A stretch of 64,000 bases of DNA, taken from positions 40,927,558-40,991,557 of the forward strand of contig CM049310.1 in NCBI GenBank assembly GCA_026874595.1, in the 5' to 3' direction. The notes below the pieces were generated by a model, which saw nothing but the letters and a program-made list of their open reading frames with translations, ran no database searches and was not told where the DNA came from. Origin of the DNA: Sipunculus nudus. Lineage: Eukaryota > Annelida > Sipuncula > Golfingiida > Sipunculidae. This document shows, in pieces, positions 27,501-39,500 of the stretch. The position numbers and the translations under genes were made by a program. Position 1 is the first letter of the stretch, and each line of letters starts with the position of its first letter.

Positions 27501-30500
27501 ACGCAGATGTTAATACTTTGCTTGATGAGAAAAGTCCTGAAACACTTGACATTGCTGCTCAATTAGCTGATGATTATTCATTAACACATAAAATGTCCTT
27601 TACTAGCAAATCGAACCAGTCATTCACAAACTAGAATGTAAATCAGTAAAGTCAAAAGAAGTTTAAATCGCAGTCACCGAGTACTAGTAGTCCTGATAGT
27701 TCAACAAAGTCCATTGCTACACTAAAGTCCATGTCCACTGTGTCTTAGGCCAACAAAGACCAGTCATTTTCAAATAAAATCTGTATTTACTGCAAAAAGG
27801 AAGGTCATCTAATATCTGACTGCAGGAAACTTACAAATAAACCGAAGAGCAAACCTTCTGGTTTTGTTTCAAAACCTATGCATAGCATAGTACAAGAGCC
27901 AAGCTCTTTTCATGTAAATAAGGGGGACAACTGTATTGATCTAAAAAGAGTTTGATGCTACGGATGCCAACGTGCCGTCTGACTCCAAAGAAGAATCCGT
28001 AGCATGAGGGGTAAAAACCTCATTTGATTCCTGCGAGGAATTTAAAAAGGCTAGGTCCTTTCAAGACTCCTGCGAGGAGTATACTCAAAATAAGGCTAAG
28101 TCCGTCTTTGACTCTTGCCAGAGTATTTCAAATGATGCCAGGTCCTCTTATGACAAACAGAAGTTTGTTTCTGCTGAGGAAATCCCTCTGAGTTTGACTG
28201 TAATAAGGATGTAGATTCCTTTTGTGACTCTGAAAAAGAGTTTATGACTGACACTGTCAGTGTCAGTTCTTTGTTTGATGAAATTGACGTAGTATATTCC
28301 TCTCCTGACTCTGAAATGGAGTTATTTTAGCCATTCATACATGATGGTTTTGTATCACCTTCAAGTAATTTTTCAGATTCTACCCTTATTAGAATTTTGA
28401 GGGACACTGGATCAGGCTACACTCTCATGTTAGCAAACACTTTGCCATTTTATAATAGGTCTTTTACTGGTGCACATGCACTTGTTAATGGTGTTTTTTT
28501 CAGACAAGCACACTTCAGTTCTGATTCACAGTGTACATTTAAAGTCGAATTTGATATCTAGGAATATTACTGTAGGCAAAAGAACTACTTTACCCTTTAA
28601 GGGAATTCAGTTGCTACTTGGCAATGATGTTGCAGGTGAAAAAGTACAGCCTGTACCAATAGTGACAAAAAAAGCCGTCACTTGATCAGGACACTGATTC
28701 TGAAAATCAGGAAATACCTGGTTTATATCCTTCATGTGCTGCAACTAGATTTATGGCCAAGAAAAACACACATGAGGATAATGGTCCAGATAATAACACT
28801 CTGGGAGTCACTAATGACTCGTCTAACGACTCGCTCGTACAGGATGCAGCATTTTCAAGGTCAGAACGTATCGTGGAACAGCATATTTTATGTTTGTTTC
28901 CAAGGGCAGTTTCTAAAGATGAACTGTCACAAAACCCAGATTGTTTCTATGTTAAAAATAGAGTGCTTATACGTAAATGGCAACCACCTGATGTATGCGC
29001 TGATGATGAGTGGGCCGTCAAACTTCAAAAGGTAGTGCCCAAAAGCTATCTACATGAAATTCTAAATAAAACTTATCAGAAAGTTAGTACATACTTCTAT
29101 TGGCCTAAGTTCAGGACAGATGTTGTACAATACTGTAAATCATGCCACACATGCCAGATGGTAGGCAAGCCCAATCAGAATCCCCCTAAAGCCCCCCTTT
29201 GGCCTAATCCTGCTTTCGAGGAACTATTTAGTAGGATTATTGTTGATTGTGTTAGACCACTGCCAGTAACAAAATCTGGATATGAATATTGCGGACAATT
29301 ATTTGCGCATCTACCAGGTTCCCTGAGGCAATACCATTGCGCAAAATTAATGCCAAAAGTGTTGTCAAGGCTCTGACCAAGTTTTTTTACAATGTTTGGA
29401 TTATCAAAATCTGTCAAGTCTGATCAAGGGTCTAATTTTATATCTGGCTTATTCCAGCAAGTTATGCTTGGGCTAGGTATAAAACAGTACAGCTCTTCGC
29501 CATACCATCCTGAAAGTCAAGTCGCCCTCGAGCGTTTCCACTACACGTCAAAAAACATGATTAGGACCGATTGTTATGACACACTGAAAGACAAGCATGA
29601 AGAATCCACCTATTGCTGTTTGCTGTCAGAGAATCTTTTCAAGAGTCCTTGGATTTCAGTCCCTTTGAACTAGTTTTCGGACACAAAGTTCCAGGTCCAT
29701 TAAAACTGCTTAAAGAAAAACTCTTGTGGGAAAATCCTGATTCTCTTAGTTTATTGCAGTATGTCTCAGACTTTCGCACTAAACTACACAATGCTTGTGA
29801 GATTGCAAAGTCTAATCTAAAATCTGCACAAAGTAAAATCCAAACAAAGTATGACAAGCACACTGTAAGTAGGACGTTTGAGCCTGGTGAAAAGGTCCTT
29901 GCCTTACTACCCATCCATGGCAGACCTGTGCAAGCTAGGTATTCTGGTCCTTACATTGTTGACAAGAAAGTCAGTGATTTAAAATACATACTGATTACAC
30001 CAGATAGGCAAAAAAAAAACAACTTTGCCATGTTCACATGTTGAAACCATGTTATGACAGAAATAGCACATCAGATGTTGTACATAATGTTACTGCTGTT
30101 AATTGTGTAAAAGTAAAAACTGACCCTGGCCCATTTAAAGTAGATACTGATTGTAAGTGTGATGTAGACATTCAGTGTGGAACAGTACCATTGAAAAACT
30201 CAGACGTTCTTAACAACCTGGATGCCAAACTGTCACACCTTACCGTACTGCAACAACAAGACCTCAAGAACCTGCTGCAGAATTATGAACATTTGTTGAG
30301 TGATATTCCAACGCGAATTAGCATATTGTGTCATGACATCGATGTTGGCGAGGCAGGCGCAGTCAAGCAGCATCCTTATAGACTGAATCCAGAAAAGCAA
30401 AAGTATCTACAAGATGAGGTTCAATATTTGCTGGACAATGATTTTATTAAACCTAGTAACAGTAACTGGAGTTCACCATGTATACTTGTGCCAAAACCTG

Positions 30501-33500
30501 ATGGAAGTTACCGATGTGCACAGATTATCGAAAACCGAACTCTGTCACCAAGACTGACACGTTCCCGATTCCGAGGATCGATGATTGTATTGATAGAGTC
30601 GGTAGCACCAGATATGTCTCATGTTTGACTTGCTTAAAGGATTCTGGCAAGTTCCGCTGAAGTGTCCGCATTTGTGACGCCGCAAGGACTCTACCAGTAT
30701 AAAGTTATGCCGTTTGGCATGAAGAACTCGCCATCCACGTTCCATATGGTTGTCAAGGACATTCAGGGCTGCGACGCATATACTGATGACCTCATCGTGT
30801 ACAGCGACACCTGGGAGAAACATCTGCAGATTCTTCGCGACCTCTTCGAAAGACTCAGCGAAGCACGTCTGACCATCAACTTAGTCAAATCTTAGTTTTG
30901 TCATGCACAAGTAAATTTTTGGGTATAATATTGTAGGGCAGGGTCAATTAAAACCTGTTGATGCTAAAATATGTGCTATTTCTGCAGAAAACAAAAAGTA
31001 AATAATGCGTTTTCTTGGTATGGTTGGATACTACAGGGATTTTTGTCAAAATCTTTCTGCTGTAGCTGAACCTTTGACTGATTTGTTTAAAAAGAAACGT
31101 TTGTACAAAAGTTTGTATGGAATGTTCAGTGTGTAAATGCATTTTGAAAGCAATTCTGCAAAGTTCACCAGGTTTAGTAGCTCCAGACTTTTCTGTACCC
31201 TTTAAGTTAGCTGTAGATGCAAGTGATACTGCTGCTGGTGCTGTGTTGTTACAAGAAGGCAGTGATTGCAAAGATCATCCAATTTGTTATTTTTCAAATA
31301 AGTTTAATGCAAACCAGATAAACTACTCCACTATTGAAAAAGAATGTTTTGCTTTGACTTTGACATTGCAACATTTTGAAGTTTATGTGACTTAATTAGT
31401 CAAGTCTTTCATTGTCTTCAGTGATCACAATCCCCTTACGTTCATGAACAAGTTGAAGTGTAAAAATCATGGAGTTTGTTTTTACAGGATTACAATCTTA
31501 AAGGGAAAGACAGTGTACTCGCTGATTGCTTATCGAGATTTTTATGAAATGTTGTAAACGAGATGTTTATGTAATGTTGAAAAAAAAGATGGTTTTGAAA
31601 TGTTCTTATAGGAGGGGGAGTTTTACATGTATCTGTTTATAATGCGGACGCATTCTGATTCGTGTCAGGCGCTAGCCCTGTTCGTTGCTAAAGGAGAAGC
31701 GCGAGTTGGGCTCTGGGTTGCGTGTGAAGTGTGAAACTTTGAGACACAGCGTTCTTTGTGTTCTAGATGGTTCGGGTCTGTTCAGGCGCTGTGGGCGCAC
31801 GTGTATTGATATGTTCTTTGGAATGTTCAAGAATGGAACGTTCTGGGCTTCAGGTGATAAAGCTATAAATGGGGGCTGTGTTTGCAGCCGGCAGAGAGAA
31901 AAATACCAGCGGACATGAAAGAGTGTGACCCTCTCGTCAGTTTTTTTTTGGGGACCTTTCCGATAATTGCAGAACTTATAGATAATCTTAGGACTTATAA
32001 CAGATTTTATACGGATTGTCTTCAGTTTACCTTTGGGATTATTACCGGAACTTCACTTTAGGATTATTTTCGCGATTAAATCGGACTATTCTCTGAGAAG
32101 ATTTACATGAACTGTTCATCTGGAATATTTGTGTTAAAGGACTCTTGTGGTCCTGTGACAGTGGTGCTATCCAGAAAACAAAGCCTAGGATCCGAACACT
32201 CTGGTATTGTACATTTTTAATTTTTGTAATACTGTGTAATTGTATTGATTTAGTTTATTGTAATGTTAGGATTGTTCTAAGAATAAATTATAAATATTTG
32301 TAAACAAAAAAAAAACACTGACTTTTTTATTCACGCTGCCTAGTGTAGCGGAATCTGATTTCCTTTTTATCTCCGTACCAAAATTTGTGCTCCTCACGAT
32401 TACGTGATCTGTTATTATAAGGTTCCGTAACAATATATATATATATATACCGTATGCATCGACAGGAATACTGTTGCTTCAACTGGATGTTTTACATTGC
32501 TACCGGAGTCGAACCCCACAACAAGCAATCGAGGAGTACAAACAATTCCAGAATCACCCCAGGATCCGAGCTCCGCACCCAGCAATCCAGTAACATCCCC
32601 AAGCCCCGTAGACTCACCGCAGCAACACCAAACACCGACGGCAAATGATCAAAAAGAAGAAGACGAGGCTGGATACCAGTTCCTCAGGGACGTGATGCGA
32701 AAAGAAGCCATGTACTGCAGTCCTAAAAACACGCGGAATTCCTCAGCTTTCGTTCCCCTTAGTTCGATGACGCCGCACAAGAAAACAAGTCTAACGACCA
32801 AGATTCAAGTGCACCAGAACCTTATTTGCCAGGAAGGTGAGATGTAATGGTGTTAGTGTGTATAATGTTCCAATCTCATATTCCGTATTTTCTAAGTAAG
32901 GATTAATCATAAATGAAATTTTTACAGAGAAAAGCAGAGTTCACACACTATGATTTACAGCTGCAGATTTACATGCATTTTCATGACCTTTTAACTACCC
33001 TCTCGTGACATTTTAATTACCTTTTCCATAGCCTTTTTCACCATTGTAACGATGCTGCAGTGTTCCCAGTAGGAAGGGCCAGATATTGTCACTAAAACTA
33101 AATGTATTTATATTTAAAACAATGTACACTTATTTTTCTGTCACATTATCCATAATAGGCCAGGAGTCTTTTTTATTCTTCCCTAGAAGAAACAACACTG
33201 ATTTGCAGATAGCATACATATCATCATGCGTAATTATAAAAAAAATATGAAAGGTTTCAGTAGTGGATCCAGGGGGCGCACCCCCCCCCCCCCTTTTCAC
33301 CCAAAGGAACCTTTTTTAAGGGTTTCAGACAAACTTTTCGGCCTGGACTCCTCATTCCAGGACGTGGGGACCTTATTTTAGGTGTTCCTTAGTCCTACTG
33401 GGTTGGACCCCCCCCCCCCTTTTCCTAAATCCCGGATCTGCCCCTCTTACACTATTAGTCCAGAAATAGTTTTATTCTCTTAGAATTTTTATAGATATAT

Positions 33501-36500
33501 ATTTTTTCTTCAAGTTGGACCACTCGCTGGTGTTGAATTATCAACCCAACCAGTTCCAAAGGAGATTATCCAGGTTATAATCCCTAAACTTTATGAGCGA
33601 AGAGACCTGCCCGGGTTGATCCAGCTGGGCTGCAACAATGCTGATAGAAGTGTTAAGCTGGAAGCATTTAAAACTGCTTGTCACGTCCTAACTTTCATCC
33701 AGGTCCGAGACCAACAACTCATGCGGCTTTTACCTGTCGCAGAGCTTCAGTTGACTGAATCAGTACTTAACCCATGCTTTTTGCACCTAAGTCTTGACGT
33801 TCTAGAAGAGTTGTTCCACTGCTACTCGAGAGTCATTGTTCAGATATACCTCGGGACACTTCTTGGTACAGTAAACCATTCCATAACCAAAGACACCTGC
33901 CGAAAGGTGATCGATGTCTTACGAAGAGTGCACAGCGGAGGGGGCAGCAAGTGCCAAGGAAGTCCACACAAGCGAGTCCTCTTCGAAACCATACAGCGAT
34001 TTTTGAAGAAATTCCTTGAACGTTTCTCAGAGAAACTACCGACACAGACGTTCTTGTACAACCGGAATTTGCTGAACAGGACCATAGACCTTTGTGAGGA
34101 GAATTACAATATAGAGAATGCTGAAAAAGCCAAAAAGAGGTTGATCAGCGACATCTCTGAGTCACGGTCTAGCATGGAGAAAAATTGCCTCCTCCAATAC
34201 ATAGCACTTCAGGTAGGGCCATACTTGACTGCATGGCGCCCGTGCCTCCACTTCTTTTATCCAGAATGTCACAAGACGTTTCCTAAAGCACGTACGAAAT
34301 GTACCGAATACTTTATGATTTTTTTCTTTTCAGAGTAGTTATTGTACTAAATGTTATTCTGTTAGAAACATTTCTACTTCAACATGATATACAGCACATT
34401 TAATAAATGAAACTTATTTCATTAATGAAATACTACAAAGAGTTTGGTTCAACAGAAAAGTTATAAAGGTTGGATATTAGATTTACGATGATTCCTGTAC
34501 TATTAGGTTTCGTTCATTTGACACTGGCACATTACACTGGCACTTGTCTGTGCAAATGATATCGCTTTATATCATGTATATAGTTTATATATTGCAGGCA
34601 CAATTAAACTTCAATTTATTCAGTATTGTGAAAATTTTGGTAAAGAAACTACGGAAAATTACAAAAATTGGAGAACAGCAGTGGTTTGTAGTGTCTGTGT
34701 GTTCCATCTATGAGAGAGGATTGCTTCACACCAACCATGAAGGTAAATGTTCTTTGATATCTCCATCTCATATCCAGAGGTTTTACCTTACTTACTAAAC
34801 TCACGACCAAATTTCATTTAGATTTAAGAATAATATAACGGAAACTGAAGCAGATTTCATTTAAAAGTATAAAACAGGGTAAATGATGAAAACAATGCAG
34901 CGTACTATATTAAAATCCTTGTGTATAGAAGTAAGCAAATATTAAGTTCATGTTCTTTGATTCTACAAGCAGGATCCCATGGCTTAAACAGCTGATTAAC
35001 TATTAAGGCGTCCTTATAGTTCCTATTCGTTTTCCTTGCAGATGAATGTAAGACGATACTTGAGGCTGCTAATGGAGACGAAGGATTTGGACTACTTGAG
35101 TTTTTGAAGAGTTACAAGAAGAAGCCAAACTTGATGTCAGTGGCCAAACACCGATGCTTGAACCTGCTTTATCACAACTGCCGCTTGGTCAGATCTAGTA
35201 TGGCGCAGATTTTAGTCAATGAGAACAACCTGTCAAAGGACGACAAGTCTCTGATCACGTTCCACCTCCGTAAAACGCTAGAGGAACACTTTCGCGTTGT
35301 GCAGATAAGACTTCAGACTCAAAACGGGTTAGGAGGAGAAAACAAGCCAAAACTTGACTATACCTCTCGTTCCGTCTTGTGGAACGGTGCAATAGAGTCT
35401 GGCAAAATTACTATTATTGCAAACATCCTGAACCCTTACATTTTCAATACTGACAATCAATCAAAGGAGAAACCCAAAGGGGAGGTAGAGTCCTTGTTGG
35501 CGTTATCACCACACACCCATATAGTGTCCCTCTTGGCGTTCCAGAATGAGATCCATCCTTCGTTTTACCTGGCGGAGGTGCCAAAGAAATTTGAACTCTT
35601 CGGACAGCATCTCCTGCGACAGGTAGGCCAAAGTCAAATTTCCTTCAAAACTGGTAGAATTATCCGCGACTGCTGACAATGATTAACGGTTCAGTATCTG
35701 CCATTGGTCGCAATCGGTTGACCATTATACAGATTAAATTTGCAAATTAATAATCATAAAAATAACTAATACAGTTTGATTCTTGAAAATATATTCTAAA
35801 AAAAACTCTTGCCATTATTGGCACGATGTAACACAGCGGATACGGTCTTGGAAGGTGGAGCTGAAGGGCTTCGGATCTGGCCCCGCTAGATCGCGCCACG
35901 AAGTAAAAATATTGCAATCTCAATAATACCGCAAAAGTACCACAAACAGTATCCCCACTTGTTAAGGCTTCCAGATATTTTCCCAGCCCTTTATCAATAA
36001 TCATCCTGAAGAATTAATGTCATTCATCCAACCTTTATTCAACCTTCATCCTTTGGCATAACCATAATTGTTAGTCTTAAATTTGGTTCTGTTGTACATT
36101 TTGTTCAAGAATGTGTGTGATTGACAGAGAGACCTGAGTCCTCCGCTCAGCCTGCATGACGTCATCAAGCTGTACCTGCTGCCGGTGACAAGAGCCGTGC
36201 TCCACTGCCAGGGACGCGGAGTCTATCTCAGAAACCTTACCGGAAGTAGCTTTTGGGTGGGTCAGCAGCAAGATGGCGTTCAGGTCAAGCTTCATGACTT
36301 CAGTATGGCGGTGCTGAGCCAAGATATTGTCTTCCACGGTAAGAATGTAAATTATATCCTGATATAACAAAAACAATGGCAACTAAGTACAAAACTTCAA
36401 AAAAGATCAATACAAATTGACCATATAATGCATAAATTTATGCTAAAGTCTACTTCACTTAAAACACGTGCATGCGCTACGTTTAAATAATTTCACTATC

Positions 36501-39500
36501 TGAAAGAAAGTCTGGCATGGATAGTATCTAACCTTATCATTCTTAGCGGTGATCTATCTATTGCATGTAAATACTCGGACCCTGTTAAATTCTATACTTA
36601 GTCTACCATTTAATTTTTAAAATGTGTTAAATAGCTGCACGTTTTTAAAACATCGTAACGCTTGTAGGTAAGAAACAAGACCCCATACCCTTATTGTGGA
36701 GTGCTCCAGAGTCAATCCTGGCGTGCTGCTATTCGCTGGCCTCGGATACGTATATGCTGGGTCACGTGATTCTTGAGGCTGCAACGATGGGATGTTTTCC
36801 TTTCAACGAATTATACGGGCTGGACGCTATAGCAAAGGCTGAAGAGGTATAAATAAGAATACATATACTCTATTTCTCTATTATGTCGCACTGGATGAAT
36901 TCCTGATCCTAGTGTTTCGTCACCCCTATTAGACTAACCATGTTTTTTTAATATGCCTTACGTTATGCCTAATTGTATCCGCCAAAACAGAGTTTTGCGG
37001 ATACTATGTTTTCAGCTGCACGCCGCCGCCGCCGCCGCCGCGTAGGTGTCCGGAGAACTCCTCCGTAACCGCTGGGCGGAATTTTACGAAACCCGGGATT
37101 ATGTTCGGGTCACATGTGAACTGCTGGGCCCCGATTTTGTTTTGACCTCTGACCTTTCCTCTGCGCTCTGCGTCCGTTTGTGCGTCTGTTTCCAAACATA
37201 AACCCACATATCTCGGGAACCGTTTGACGGATCAGGAAATTTTTTTTGCACAAATGTAGCCCTTGGAGAGCTTTATAACATACACAAAAAATGGTGGCGC
37301 CACCTGCAACCATGTTTGCACAGTGTCCATCTGTTCGTCTGCCTAGGGTTAAAATCACTCATATCTCTGCAGTTATTTGACTAATTCACCTGAAATTCGG
37401 CATGCGTATACATCCTGGATAGCTCTTCTGATTTCATGACAGGTGGCGCCACCTACATTCACGTTTACGCTGCAGACATCCAAGCTCATATCTCGGGAAC
37501 AGTTTGACCGATTGGGTCAATATTTTGCATGTGTATAGATCTCACATAGCTCTTTATCATACGCAAAACTGGTGGCGCCACCTGCAACCATTTTTGCACA
37601 GCTCCCGTCTGTTTGTTTGCCATGGGATAAAATCACTCATATCTCTGCAGTGATTTGACTAATTCACCTGAAATTCGGCATGGTATATATCCTGGATAGC
37701 TTTTCTGATTTTATGACAGGTGGCGCCACCTACATTCACGTTTATGCTGCAGACATCCAAGCTCATATCTCGGGAACCGTTTGACCGATTGGGCCAAAAT
37801 TTTGCATGTGTATAGATCTCACATAGCTCTTTATCATACGCAAACTGGTGGCGCCACCTGCAGCCATTTTTGCACAGCTCCCGTCTGTTTGTCTGCCATG
37901 GGATAAAATCACTCATATCTCGGCAGTGGTGTGACATATCTGCCTAAAATTTTGCAGATTTATACATCCCCGACAGCTCTCTTGATTTTATGACAGGTGG
38001 CGCCACCTGCATTCTTGTTTATGCAGCAGACATCCAAGCTCATATCTTGGGAACCGTTTGACCGATTGGGCCAAAGTTTTGCATGTGTATAGCTTCACAT
38101 AGCTCTTTATCATACGCAAAACTGGTGCGCCACCTTCAACCATTTTTGCACAGCGTCCATCTGTTTGTCTGCCACGGGCTAAAATCACTCATAAACATAT
38201 AGTGGTTTGATTTATCTGCCTCAAATTTTGCATATGTATACAACTTGGATGGCTTTCTGGATTTTGTGGTAGGTGGCGCAACCTACATACACCATTTGGC
38301 TGCAGACATCCATGCTAATATGCAACACTTCACTCTATTTCCCCTTGCCACTCAATCAATGCCTCACTTCACCCGTTCCACTCTGATTAAGGCGGATACA
38401 CGTAGTTGCTTGTCGACTACCCGTATTCTAATTAACTGATGGCTTTATTTAGCTGGTAAACCGAGAAATTTATATGTAATTCTTCCTGTAGCATTCTTGT
38501 GTGTACTTCACAACTATTCAAGTCAGTGATTTAGCCTGAGGTATAACCCTGTAATTTAATCGTTTGTGATGGAACGCTTTCTTAAGGGTTACTCTTGGGA
38601 CTTCCTTGGGATATCGCTTCCTGTTACGCTCCCGAGCCAGCGTAAATCTTACGCTTCTAAAGAAGCAACTGATTTAAACGCTGCCAGCTTTGGCCGTTAA
38701 TGATATATTTAGATGGCGGTTCGTTGTCCGCTGAAAAAAAGTACGTATGATGTGACAAGCAGCAAACCAGATGCCAATAAACAAACACTCGACAGGCACC
38801 CTGGCTCCGCCTATAGCTGCGCTTCAAGCGCCGCTTGAAGACAGTTTACGGTCTAATTTTAATTGCTCCCTCTGCATTCTCGCATCATTGACCGATTCGA
38901 TTCTGACAGTATGACTGTGTTAGCGTAGCCATGTATCTGTTGTCTGCAGAACTGAAACCAGCCAGCGAGGTGTGCACGCAGCCTTTGTTGTCTCGTTTCG
39001 GTTGAATTACAGCTCACCGGCCGGGCATCCTATTTGCCCAAGGCCCTAAGCAAACCATGTCTGCGGCAATTCTCTCTGAGCCTGTGACCTGTTCAGACGG
39101 TTAACGGGACGATGAGCTGTCACTCAAAACGAAATGAACATGATTGGCTCCGTATATTCCTCGCTTGGCTGTGTCTTCCAGCACAAGGTCTAATCTGATT
39201 GGACAAAAATACAGTGCTCCCCTCTGGTGTAACAATTCAGCATACGAGGTCATAAAAAACAGCGTTTACCATATAGGTAGTAGGCCTATAGTCAAAGCGC
39301 TGTGTAAAGAGCGTACTTCCTGTATGTAATTCTTCTTGAACATCCTTATAAGGGCATAAATGTTCCTTGGAGAACTATTAAAGTTACAAACGTGTCTATT
39401 CCGATATCTTAGCATATGTATTTGCTCACAAATATCTATAGATCATTTTTTCTTTTATAAAAATAGAACCGATCCACTGCATACTGGCTGTTATGTTTTC

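Larger units (their letters stand above)
25475..32432 (+). mobile_element. Degenerate Ty3/gypsy LTR retrotransposon with Gmr1-type domain order
   Basis: Two related LTRs flank about 5 kb of broken coding sequence: gag, zinc knuckle, protease, integrase, then reverse transcriptase and RNase H. Many stops and frameshifts mean it cannot be autonomous. Sequence motifs are gypsy-like, but integrase precedes RT as in Ty1/copia, which is the order reported for the Gmr1 lineage. Target duplication is consistent with ATAT but lies in an AT repeat. It inserted in intron 9 in the sense direction. Confidence 0.88.

Noticed and set aside
25475-32432. Possibility of a copia-type element, given integrase before RT
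   Set aside because: RT and RNase H motifs and the SCAN-like gag look gypsy-like, so Gmr1-type order is the better fit; a tree would settle it.
37004-37358. Minus-strand frames of 67-82 codons in the family B element
   Set aside because: Repeat-derived, GC-rich hairpin and GCCGCC region; similar peptides recur in the next units.
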